Source of the DNA: UBA11524 sp051883695
GTDB lineage: Bacteria; Bacillota; Clostridia; Christensenellales; Aristaeellaceae
Assembly: GCA_051883695.1 (NCBI GenBank)
Contig: JBJEUF010000089.1
Location: 1-12,119 of the forward strand
Length of the DNA stretch: 12,119 bases
Direction: 5' to 3'
A program made the position numbers and the translations under genes. A model generated the notes under the pieces. That model did no database searches. It was not told where the DNA came from and worked only from the letters and a program-made list of their open reading frames with translations. Below are positions 1 through 6,717 of the stretch, piece after piece; positions within the stretch are counted from its first letter, which is position 1; the number at the start of each line of letters is the position of its first letter.

Positions 1-37
1 GGTAGTTATTGTTCCCAATTGTGCAGGCCGAAGGATT

Positions 38-213
38 CCAAAGGGCATCGTGCAGAAGCGGCTCCCCGGTGGGGAGTTGCCGAAGGCAAAGCTTCAAGCG
101 ATGTTGGATGACGGAAAGCCCTTTGGTCGCGCCCGCAGGCGCGAAACACCTTCTGTGGTAGGAGTGTTTCGCTTCTGCGGAAGCGAGGAGGGGGCTTTCC
201 GATCGCCCCCTCC
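38..213. repeat. Nested cluster of palindromic hairpins upstream of the GDPD gene
   Basis: No credible gene lies in positions 1-284. The stretch is built of perfect inverted repeats. A 9-base outer stem (38-46 with 118-126) encloses two back-to-back hairpins, CTCCCC-ggt-GGGGAG (62-76) and TTGCC-gaa-GGCAA (77-89). Then come CGCGCC-cgca-GGCGCG (128-143), a 9-base stem 141-149/164-172, TCGCTTC-tgcg-GAAGCGA (169-186) and a GC-rich 9-base stem 187-195/205-213. Stem 141-172 shares bases with both its neighbours, so not all can form at once. The final hairpin is followed by a T-rich run around 227-250 and could end transcription from the left. The composition looks like an intergenic repeat element; whether other copies exist cannot be seen here. 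Confidence 0.7.
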
Positions 214-284
214 ACCCCTTCGGCCGCATTTGTGTTTGTTTTTCGTTTTGAATGAGGTCGCCCTGGATTTGACCATTCCGTCGA

Positions 285-313
285 TTGACAATCCGCCCGA
301 TCGGCAGTATCAT
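285..313 (+). promoter_or_regulatory. Sigma-A type promoter of the GDPD gene
   Basis: TTGACA (285-290, perfect consensus), a 17-base spacer, and TATCAT (308-313, one mismatch to TATAAT). It lies 42 bases upstream of the start codon and after the hairpin cluster, so this gene appears to have its own constitutive-looking promoter. Confidence 0.75.
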
Positions 314-355
314 GAAGCGAAAGCCCGATGACAGCAAAAGAAGGAAGGAATCGAC

Positions 356-1438
356 ATGAGCAAGCAAAAGAAATCCCATAGGGGACGGAGATTTCTCGGC
401 ATCGTCGTGCTGGTGCTGGCGGTCGCGTATGCGGTGATCGCCCTCCTGCCCAGGCCGCAGAACTTCGCGCTGGAGACGAATCCCATGCGCATGGATGGCG
501 AGCTGCCCATTCTCATCGCCCACGGCGGCGGCAACCGGGAATTCCCGGACAATACGCTGGAGGCCTTCTACAACGCCTACAGCGTGGATCCCCGCGTGAT
601 GCTGGAAACCGATGTGTCCATCACTGCGGACGGCGTGGTGCTCCTGTCCCACGATACCCGCATCGACCGCAAGACCAACCGGACCGGCGCGATCATCGAC
701 TGGAATTACAGCGACCTGATCGCGCAGAAGGTGGATTTCGGCTACACCAACCAAACCAGAAATCAGGAGCTGGTCGAGGGCTCCGAGCGGGTGAAGTTCA
801 CCACCGATGACGGGAGGCAGGTGACGCCCATGGACGTGACCTATCCCGAGGGCGTGTCGGTGGAAAGCCTTGGCCGCGACCCGGAGGTATTCCTCGCCAC
901 GACGCTGGAGGATCTGCTGGTCTGCTTCCCCGAAAACCGGATCAACGTGGAAATCAAGCAATCCGGCGAGGAGGGCATGAAGTGCCTTTCTGCGGTGCTG
1001 GAGCTGCTGAAAAAGTACGATGCCTGGGATCGCGTGGTGCTGGCTTCCTTCCACAACGAGATTTATGCCGAGTACCAGCGCCTGCAGCAATCCGGCGAGG
1101 TGCCGGAGAGCTTCATGTGCTCCCCCGGCCTTGGCAATGCGGCGATCTTCTATGTGCTGCAGCTGCTGGAGCTGGATGCCCTCTACAGCGAGCGCACCAC
1201 CGTGCTGCAGCTGCCCACATGCTATGAGGACATCGAGGTTCTTGGTATCCGGATCCCCATCAATCTGGCCACGAGCCGCCTTGTGAGCGCCGCCCATGAC
1301 CACAACATGGCGGTGCATTACTGGACGATCAACGACAGGGACGAGATGCGGATGCTGATCGCCCTGGGCGCGGACGGCATCATGTCCGACTACCCGCACC
1401 GCCTGCAGGAGGTCTATCAGGAGTATCAGGCACAGTAA
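356..1438 (+). CDS. Membrane-anchored glycerophosphodiester phosphodiesterase family protein
   Basis: 360 residues. The family hydrolyses glycerophosphodiesters to glycerol-3-phosphate plus an alcohol, using a TIM barrel and a divalent metal. A basic N-terminus is followed by one hydrophobic segment (about residues 13-32), so the catalytic part should lie outside the membrane, anchored at its N-end. Family motifs are visible: AHGGGNREFPDNTLEAF (55-71), LETDVSITADG (83-93) with E84 and D86, SHD (98-100) with H99, NVEIK (197-201), and the barrel end HYWTINDRDE...GADGIMSDYP (321-347). The usual HRG and ENT signatures are HGGG and DNT here, so the canonical arginine is replaced; substrate and activity may therefore differ from textbook GlpQ/UgpQ. 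The start is supported by AAGGAAGG at 341-348. It is a single gene facing a convergent operon, with no partner to suggest a specific substrate. Confidence 0.88.
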   Translation: MSKQKKSHRGRRFLGIVVLVLAVAYAVIALLPRPQNFALETNPMRMDGELPILIAHGGGNREFPDNTLEAFYNAYSVDPRVMLETDVSITADGVVLLSHDTRIDRKTNRTGAIIDWNYSDLIAQKVDFGYTNQTRNQELVEGSERVKFTTDDGRQVTPMDVTYPEGVSVESLGRDPEVFLATTLEDLLVCFPENRINVEIKQSGEEGMKCLSAVLELLKKYDAWDRVVLASFHNEIYAEYQRLQQSGEVPESFMCSPGLGNAAIFYVLQLLELDALYSERTTVLQLPTCYEDIEVLGIRIPINLATSRLVSAAHDHNMAVHYWTINDRDEMRMLIALGADGIMSDYPHRLQEVYQEYQAQ

Positions 1439-1446
1439 GCTGCATA

Positions 1447-1475
1447 ACGCCCGGAGGCACATGGCTTCCGGGCGT
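1447..1475 (+). terminator. Hairpin terminator after the GDPD gene
   Basis: Perfect 9-base stem ACGCCCGGA (1447-1455) with TCCGGGCGT (1467-1475), 8 bases after the stop codon, followed by only a short T-containing tail (cagttt). A 28-base identical copy of the core of this hairpin lies at 1691-1718, next to the end of the convergent ABC gene. Confidence 0.55.
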
Positions 1476-1495
1476 CAGTTTGACAAAAGCATCTT

Positions 1496-1686
1496 GGGAG
1501 GTGTCGGAGGGCCCGCAGGCCCTCTGACTGGATTCGTATCGACCGGCTTTGCCGGTCGGGCGGGGCGTTTCCGGCGCTGCCGGAAACTTTCCTTACACGG
1601 AGGAACGGCCGTCAGGGCTGCTTGCAGCCCTGACAGTGACGGCGTGCAATGCCTCGAAAAAGTGCTTCAGGCACTTTTTCGACACG
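1496..1686. repeat. Modular hairpin repeat, copy A (five hairpins)
   Basis: Five perfect hairpins in a row, with no gene: GAGGGCC-cgca-GGCCCTC (1507-1524), GACCGGC-ttt-GCCGGTC (1541-1557), GTTTCCGGC-gct-GCCGGAAAC (1567-1587), GTCAGGGCTG-cttg-CAGCCCTGAC (1611-1634) and a 12-base stem 1654-1665/1671-1682 with loop TTCAG. Its two ends (1496-1527 and 1624-1686) recur in inverted orientation at 9722-9753 and 9655-9717; the middle 96 bases (1528-1623) do not. This makes it a copy of a composite intergenic repeat that gains or loses hairpin units. Confidence 0.85.
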
Positions 1687-1690
1687 CAGG

Positions 1691-1718
1691 CGCCCGGAGG
1701 CACATGGCTTCCGGGCGT
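1691..1718 (-). terminator. Hairpin after the ABC transporter gene, duplicate of 1448-1475
   Basis: Exact 28-base direct copy of 1448-1475, an imperfect palindrome with an 8-base core stem. It sits 11 bases beyond the stop of the minus-strand ABC gene, so the same hairpin ends both convergent units. There is no good U-tract on the minus strand, so terminator strength is uncertain. Confidence 0.5.
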
Positions 1719-1729
1719 ATTGATGTCTG

Positions 1730-3448
1730 TCACTGCGAAACGGTATAGAGCGAATAGAAATAGCCCTTTTGTGCCATGAGCTCATCAAAGGTCCCGGACT
1801 CCGCGATGCGGCCATTCCGGAGCGTCAGTATCTGATCGTACCGTTTCAGCAGACCCTCGTCGAGTGTGTGCGTGACCACAATGCGGGTCAGCGCGTTCAT
1901 GTCCAGAATCGCGCTGGAGATCCGGAAGGAGGTCTGGGCGTCCAGCGCGGCGGTCGCCTCATCCATCAGCAGCACCTGGGATTTCCGGAGCAGGCAGCGG
2001 GCAATCGAAATCCGCTGCTTCTCGCCGCCGGACAACCCGCTGCCGTTTTCACCGCACAGGTATTCCTCGCCCCGCGCGGCAATCAGCCCGGACAAACCGG
2101 ACAGCTCGATGGCACGATCCACCTCCTCCCGGGGGAAATCCGCGAACATGGTGATGTTGTCCCGGATGGAGGCGTTGAAGATAAAGACATGCTGCTGCAC
2201 CACCGAAACCCGCTCATACAGGCTCCGGGTGCTGAGCTGCCGCAGCTCCGTGCCGTCGAAGCGGATCGTCCCTTCATACGCCTGATGCGACGCCATCAGC
2301 AGATTCAGCAGTGTGGATTTGCCGCTGCCGGATGCGCCGACGATGGCGTACTTCCTGCCAAGCTCGAAGCTGCAGCTGATCCCCCTGAGAACCTGCTTGC
2401 CCGGTTCGTAACCAAAGCGCAGATCCCTGATCTCAATGCCATGCTCCAGCTCCCTGCATTCCGTGCCGGACGATTCCCGGACGTTGGCGTTCAGCAGGCC
2501 CGCTACCTTTTCCACCAGCGCCCGCGCGGCCTTCCGTTCCGCGATGCAGGTCGGGAGCGTCTGGATTGGGCTGAGGACGTAGTTCATCAGCTGCACGAAA
2601 ATCAGCGTGGTTCCGGCAGTGACATCATCGCCCGACAGGGCCAGATACGCGCCGAACAGGAAAATGCCAAGCTGCGCGATGATCCCGGCAATGGAGGCGA
2701 AGGCCTGAACGAGGATTTTGATTTTTTGCCTGCCGCACTGCGCTGTCCCCACCTTCTGCAGATTCTCCCGGAAAAGGCGAAGCATCTGCGCCTCCGCCTG
2801 AAAGGACTTGATCACGGAGAAGCCGCCGAGGCAGTCCTTCAGGGTGGATGTGTAGGCTTCGTTCAGCCTGGAAACCGCCTTTTCCGACTGTGCGATGCGG
2901 TTGCCGGTCAGGAGGGAGGCCGCCAGCGGCAAAAGGGAGAGCCCCAGCGCAAGCAGGGTCAGCAGCGGACTGTACCATAGCATCAGCGCCACTGCGCCGC
3001 AAAAGGTCAGGAGGCTGTCAAACAGGGTGAAGGTATTGAGCAGGTACCCCTGCTCGATCACCTGAATATCGTTTGTCAATGCCGAAATGTAGGTGGAGGA
3101 GTTCTCGCCCGAAAAGGCGGCGATGCTTTTCTTCGTCAGCTCCTGAAAGACATATTCCTTGTACTGCGAGATGCCCCGGGTGACGAATCTGGGCCTGGAA
3201 TGGTAGGAAATGAAAAAGACAGCCGATACCAGCCCGACCAGCATCAGCGTGATGAGGGTCAGGTCGCGCAGGGTGAGCCCTGTACCGGGAGCGCCCATCA
3301 GGTCAAGGATCTGCTGCAGGAGCCATGAAAGGAGCAGGGTCGCAAGGGTCATCAGCACGCTCCCGCACAGCGCAAGGGCAAGGCTGAGCCGGTTGCCCCT
3401 GTAGAACTGCCTTGTGCAGGCACGGATATCCGGGGTGGATCGTTTCAT
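1730..3448 (-). CDS. ABC transporter half-molecule, permease fused to ATPase (exporter type)
   Basis: 572 residues from the chosen start; it should work as a homodimer in the cytoplasmic membrane, exporting an unknown substrate (peptide, lipid or drug). The N-terminal membrane domain has hydrophobic segments near residues 21-45, 62-82, 139-180 and 247-272. The ATPase domain is intact: Walker A GASGSGKST (371-379), Q-loop VVQQ (416-419), signature LSGGEKQR (472-479), Walker B VLLMDEA (492-498) and the H-loop histidine H527. There is no C39 peptidase domain. An ATG 42 bases further upstream is open, but the start at 3448 has a GGAGG site 6 bases away, and its ATG overlaps the stop of the preceding regulator gene (ATGA, 3445-3448), implying translational coupling. 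This regulator-plus-exporter pairing suggests drug or antimicrobial-peptide response, which is inference. Confidence 0.92.
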   Translation of the reverse strand: MKRSTPDIRACTRQFYRGNRLSLALALCGSVLMTLATLLLSWLLQQILDLMGAPGTGLTLRDLTLITLMLVGLVSAVFFISYHSRPRFVTRGISQYKEYVFQELTKKSIAAFSGENSSTYISALTNDIQVIEQGYLLNTFTLFDSLLTFCGAVALMLWYSPLLTLLALGLSLLPLAASLLTGNRIAQSEKAVSRLNEAYTSTLKDCLGGFSVIKSFQAEAQMLRLFRENLQKVGTAQCGRQKIKILVQAFASIAGIIAQLGIFLFGAYLALSGDDVTAGTTLIFVQLMNYVLSPIQTLPTCIAERKAARALVEKVAGLLNANVRESSGTECRELEHGIEIRDLRFGYEPGKQVLRGISCSFELGRKYAIVGASGSGKSTLLNLLMASHQAYEGTIRFDGTELRQLSTRSLYERVSVVQQHVFIFNASIRDNITMFADFPREEVDRAIELSGLSGLIAARGEEYLCGENGSGLSGGEKQRISIARCLLRKSQVLLMDEATAALDAQTSFRISSAILDMNALTRIVVTHTLDEGLLKRYDQILTLRNGRIAESGTFDELMAQKGYFYSLYTVSQ

Positions 3449-4554
3449 ACTGTACCTCCGCATTCTGTATCCTCGCACAGCTTCCGCCACAGAGCCATGA
3501 GCTGCCCGTCCCCGTCCTCCTGAGCGAGCTGGCGCTCCACGGCGGACATGGCAGTTTCTCCCAGGTCGTCATAGGCCATCGCCTTCTCCGTATCCCCAAC
3601 GCAGAACTTGATATTGTCAAGGCGGTAGGTCGGGCGCGCGTCAAAGGCGCTCGCAATCCGGAAAGCGCGGTGCAGATAGGCCTCGGCCTGCGAATCCTCG
3701 CCAAGCCGGAGGGACAGAACGGCGCATCCGGCATAGCAGGGAGCGGTCAGCTTGTCGACATATGCCGTCGCATCGGGGTCGATCTTCAGTCCCCGGAGCA
3801 TATCCGCCAGCCAGAGGAACGCGTCCCGGCTGGCACCGGTGTTTCCGAGCTTCTCATAGTAATTGGCGTACGCCATCATCGTCCGGACAGCGGCGTTCAC
3901 AATGCCCGCATACGCATCCGCCAGATAGACCTCCGCCGCCATGGGGTCGAAGGGCTTCACATCCACGGCATAGGTCAGCGCGATCTGCGCATTGTGAACG
4001 CCGCCGACATTGTGCTTTTTCAGAATCTCCAGACCCTTTTCCGTGTGGCCCAGCGCGAGATGGCATTGGGCAATCTCGCTTTGAATCGAAGCCTCGCTGA
4101 TTCTGGGATTGCTGTTCTGGGAGATCAGGGACACCGCATGCTCCAGCAGCGGAATGCCGCGATGCAGGTATTCCCGCTGCTGGCCCTCGATGCCGGCCAT
4201 CGAATAGCTCTGCCCGGCACAGTAGACGATGCGGAAATCGTTCGGAAAGCGCAGAAGCGCCTTTTCGGCTTCAGCGATGGCCTCCGCATAGCGCTTCTGC
4301 AGCTGCAGGCTGCATATCCGTTCCTCGAGCGCCGTGACGCTGTTGTCATGCATCTCAAAGCCGACCAGCCTGTCCAGGGAGACGCCGAACAGATCCGCCA
4401 TCTGCGCAATCAGGCTCAGCTCGGGCGTCGCCACGCCGCGCTCCCATTTTGAGACGGCGGCAAAGGTAACGCCCAGCGCCTCCGCCAGCTGCTCCTGCGT
4501 CATGGCGTTTTCCCGGCGCAGTCTGCCGATGTTCGCGGCAAGGGATAGCTTCAT
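3445..4554 (-). CDS. XRE-family transcriptional regulator with TPR-like C-terminal region
   Basis: 369 residues. The N-terminal helix-turn-helix (about 8-63) shows the typical pattern IGRLRRENAMTQEQLAEALGV...VSKWERGVATP...LADLFGVSLDRLVG-like. The rest is alpha-helical with TPR-like repeats, for example the stretch RYAEAIAEAEKALLRFPND shortly after the HTH. Such C-terminal repeats commonly bind a peptide or other ligand. A longer open frame exists, but the start at 4554 has GGAGG 8 bases upstream and the HTH would otherwise begin after a 48-residue, non-conserved-looking leader that runs through the promoter and the palindrome. The gene overlaps the exporter gene by 4 bases, so the likely role is local control of that exporter and possibly of itself. 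Ligand unknown. Confidence 0.88.
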   Translation of the reverse strand: MKLSLAANIGRLRRENAMTQEQLAEALGVTFAAVSKWERGVATPELSLIAQMADLFGVSLDRLVGFEMHDNSVTALEERICSLQLQKRYAEAIAEAEKALLRFPNDFRIVYCAGQSYSMAGIEGQQREYLHRGIPLLEHAVSLISQNSNPRISEASIQSEIAQCHLALGHTEKGLEILKKHNVGGVHNAQIALTYAVDVKPFDPMAAEVYLADAYAGIVNAAVRTMMAYANYYEKLGNTGASRDAFLWLADMLRGLKIDPDATAYVDKLTAPCYAGCAVLSLRLGEDSQAEAYLHRAFRIASAFDARPTYRLDNIKFCVGDTEKAMAYDDLGETAMSAVERQLAQEDGDGQLMALWRKLCEDTECGGTV

Positions 4555-4585
4555 TTCCGGCACCTCCGTTTCCGTCTGCAAGGAC

Positions 4586-4614
4586 AGTATAGCACACATT
4601 TGCGGCTGCGGAAG
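4586..4614 (-). promoter_or_regulatory. Extended -10 promoter of the regulator-exporter operon
   Basis: On the minus strand TGCTATACT gives an extended -10 (TG, one base, TATACT at 4586-4591). The -35 at 17-base spacing (4609-4614, CTTCCG) is poor. A weak -35 with an extended -10 is typical of promoters that need an activator or tight control. Confidence 0.55.
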
Positions 4615-4631
4615 ACATTGCTGGTAGAAAT

Positions 4632-4660
4632 GGTTCAAAACGCACTGAACCTGCGGTTCA
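4632..4660. promoter_or_regulatory. Candidate operator with three TGAACC half-sites
   Basis: A perfect palindrome TGAACC-tgc-GGTTCA (4646-4660) plus a third half-site GGTTCA at 4632-4637. It lies about 20-45 bases upstream of the weak -35 of the XRE regulator promoter, where an autoregulator or activator would bind. Assignment to the XRE protein is by proximity only. Confidence 0.45.
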
Positions 4661-4666
4661 AATGAA

Positions 4667-4699
4667 AATGCGCTGCCGCACATGATACAGCAACGCATT
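4667..4699 (-). terminator. Possible terminator of the MarR-ADH-ALDH-cyclase operon
   Basis: On the minus strand AATGCG-(ttg)-CTG pairs with CAG-CGCATT (4694-4699 and 4688-4690 with 4667-4675), leaving a three-base bulge, followed by TTCATTT. It begins 9 bases after the cyclase stop codon. The imperfect stem makes this tentative. Confidence 0.35.
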
Positions 4700-4707
4700 A
4701 TGAAGCG

Positions 4708-5310
4708 TCATCCCTGCGGCGGGAAATCCATCAGGATCGCCCTGCACGGCGCACCGTCCGCGCCGGTCAGATTCAGCGGCGCACAGTTCAGCAGGTACAC
4801 GCCGTCCGGTACCGCGCCCAGCCGGATCCCCTCCAGCAGGACGACTTCCGCGCTGAGCAGGGCCAGGTGTACCGCCATCGGCCCGCTTTCCGGGCCTACC
4901 GTCTGCGATTCGTTGCCCAGCAGATCAATGCCCGCCTGCGCGAAAACCCGGGCGGCTTCCAGCGTGACGGTCGCCTTGCCCTTGATGAGCAGCTTTTTCT
5001 GCGCGCCCTGACAGGCCCCTGCCGCCCTTGCCAGAATGCCCTCCGCTTCCCGCGCGGTGAGATCCCCCTGATGGCTTGCCACATAGGCGGGCCCGACGAA
5101 TTTCTCAAGCCCGATCCGGTCAATCCCCTTTGCGCCGCGCACAAAGTGCAGGGGAGCGTCCACATGGGTTCCGTTGTGCGCACACATGGAAAACTGCGTC
5201 AGGTTATAGGCATCGCCGCGCTCCATGCTGGAAAGCACGGTTCGCTCAGGCTTCGGGTCGCCGGGATAGACTTCGCATCCAAAGACCGGCTGCGAGATAT
5301 CATAAATCAT
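4708..5310 (-). CDS. Cyclase family metal-dependent hydrolase (kynurenine formamidase-like fold)
   Basis: 200 residues, close to the usual length of the family. The metal-binding motif HNGTHVDAPLHF (45-56) gives H45, H49 and D51; H148 and E160 have the 12-residue spacing of the remaining ligands in KynB-type enzymes, so the metal site looks complete. Family members hydrolyse N-formylkynurenine, isatin and other amide or lactone-like bonds, so the substrate is open. The start has GGAGG 7 bases upstream. It is the last gene of a four-gene operon, 27 bases after the aldehyde dehydrogenase. No tryptophan-catabolism genes are nearby, so a kynurenine role is not supported; hydrolysis of a product made or consumed by the two dehydrogenases is the contextual guess. 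Confidence 0.87.
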   Translation of the reverse strand: MIYDISQPVFGCEVYPGDPKPERTVLSSMERGDAYNLTQFSMCAHNGTHVDAPLHFVRGAKGIDRIGLEKFVGPAYVASHQGDLTAREAEGILARAAGACQGAQKKLLIKGKATVTLEAARVFAQAGIDLLGNESQTVGPESGPMAVHLALLSAEVVLLEGIRLGAVPDGVYLLNCAPLNLTGADGAPCRAILMDFPPQG

Positions 5311-5337
5311 TTTCTGCCTCCGTCAATCGCAAAGCCT

Positions 5338-6717
5338 TCAGCGCAGGAAGACCGTCAGCAGCCTGCGGTACAATCGCCTGTAGGGCTGATAGCGCATCGG
5401 CAGATCCATCCACGTTTTCTTGTCCACGATGCTCTTGCGATGGGAGAAGGCCTCAAAGCCCGCCTTGCCGTGATAGCCGCCCATGCCGCTCTCGCCCACG
5501 CCGCCAAAGGCCATCTCGCTCGTGGCCAGATGGATGACCACATCGTTGACGCAGCCGCCGCCAAAGCTGCACTGCGCCGTCACGGCGCTGATCCGCGCCC
5601 TGTCCTCGGAGAAAATGTAAAGCGCCAGCGGCTTTGCGCGGCTGTTCACCAGCGGGATGACCTCCTCGAAGCGGTCGTAGGTCAGGATCGGCAGCACCGG
5701 GCCGAAGATTTCCTCCTGCATCACCGCGTCCTCCCAGTCGACGCGATCCAGGAGGGTCGGCGCGATGCGCAGCGCCGCCGGATCGCCCGTGCCGCCAAGC
5801 ACAACCTTGTCCGGGGCGATCAGGCCCATCAGCCGGTCATAGTGCTTCTGCGTGATGATCTTGCCATAATTCGGGTTTTCCAGCGGGTTTTCGCCGAACT
5901 GGCGGCGAACCTCTTTTTGGAGCGCCTCCACCAGCGCGTCCTTCACCGTGCGGTCGCAGAGGATGTAATCCGGGGCCACGCAGGTCTGGCCGCAGTTGAG
6001 GAACTTGCCAAAGACGATGCGCCGCGCGGCAAGGTCAATCTTCGCCGTGCCGTCCACGATGCAGGGGCTCTTGCCGCCCAGCTCCAGCACTGCGGGTGTC
6101 AGGGTTTCCGCGGTGTGCCGGAGCACCTCGCGGCCCACGGCCTGCGATCCGGTGAAGAACACCATGTCGAACTTCTGCTCCAGCAGGCAGGCGTTCTCCT
6201 GCCGCCCGCCGGTGACGACCGCCACGTATTCCTCCGGAAAGATTTCGCTCAGCAATCCGGCAATGACCGCGCTGGTCGCCGGGGAATAGGCGCTGGGCTT
6301 GACGATGGCGGTGTTGCCGGCAGCAATGGCGTCCGCCAGCGGCTCGATCGTCAGCAGGAAGGGATAGTTCCAGGGGCTCATGATGAGCGTGTTGCCATAG
6401 GGCGAGGGCTGCGTGTAGCTGACAGCGGCAAGCTGCGCCAGCGGCGTATGCACGCGGCGCTTTCGGGCAAGGGCGCCCACATGGCGGCGCATGTAGGTGA
6501 TTTCCGACAGCGTCAGGCCGATCTCGCACATGAAGCTCTCATATTCGCTCTTGCCCAGATCCTTTTGCAGCGCACCGGCAATCTCGTCCTGCCGCTTCTT
6601 CACCGCCGCGTAGAGCTTGCCCAGCATCTCCCGGCGGAAGCGGACCGGCAGCGTTGCGCCGGTGGCGAAATAGCTCCGCTGCTTTTCCAGCAGCGTGCTG
6701 ATCTCCTGCTGTGTCAT
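5338..6717 (-). CDS. NAD(P)-dependent aldehyde dehydrogenase, ALDH3-like
   Basis: 459 residues, the shorter length typical of class-3-like ALDHs. It oxidises an aldehyde to a carboxylate with NAD(P). The catalytic parts are all present: PWNYP (115-119) with the oxyanion asparagine N116, LELGGKSP (211-218) with E212, GQTCVAPD (243-250) with the nucleophile C246, and EIFGPVLP (336-343). The C-terminus is basic and aromatic with a short hydrophobic tail (RRLYRRLLTVFLR), as in ALDH3 members that touch membranes or handle lipophilic aldehydes; this is suggestive only. The start has a GGAGGAGGGAGAGG purine run just upstream and overlaps the stop of the alcohol dehydrogenase by 4 bases (ATGA, 6714-6717), so the two are probably made in step. 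Together they could run alcohol-aldehyde-acid conversion. Confidence 0.93.
   Translation of the reverse strand: MTQQEISTLLEKQRSYFATGATLPVRFRREMLGKLYAAVKKRQDEIAGALQKDLGKSEYESFMCEIGLTLSEITYMRRHVGALARKRRVHTPLAQLAAVSYTQPSPYGNTLIMSPWNYPFLLTIEPLADAIAAGNTAIVKPSAYSPATSAVIAGLLSEIFPEEYVAVVTGGRQENACLLEQKFDMVFFTGSQAVGREVLRHTAETLTPAVLELGGKSPCIVDGTAKIDLAARRIVFGKFLNCGQTCVAPDYILCDRTVKDALVEALQKEVRRQFGENPLENPNYGKIITQKHYDRLMGLIAPDKVVLGGTGDPAALRIAPTLLDRVDWEDAVMQEEIFGPVLPILTYDRFEEVIPLVNSRAKPLALYIFSEDRARISAVTAQCSFGGGCVNDVVIHLATSEMAFGGVGESGMGGYHGKAGFEAFSHRKSIVDKKTWMDLPMRYQPYRRLYRRLLTVFLR

Noticed and set aside
1769..2980. Plus-strand open frame opposite the ABC transporter
   Set aside because: Shadow of a gene with all ABC motifs intact.
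4555..4698. 48-residue N-terminal extension of the XRE regulator
   Set aside because: It would read through the -10 element and the palindrome, while a good GGAGG supports the ATG at 4554.
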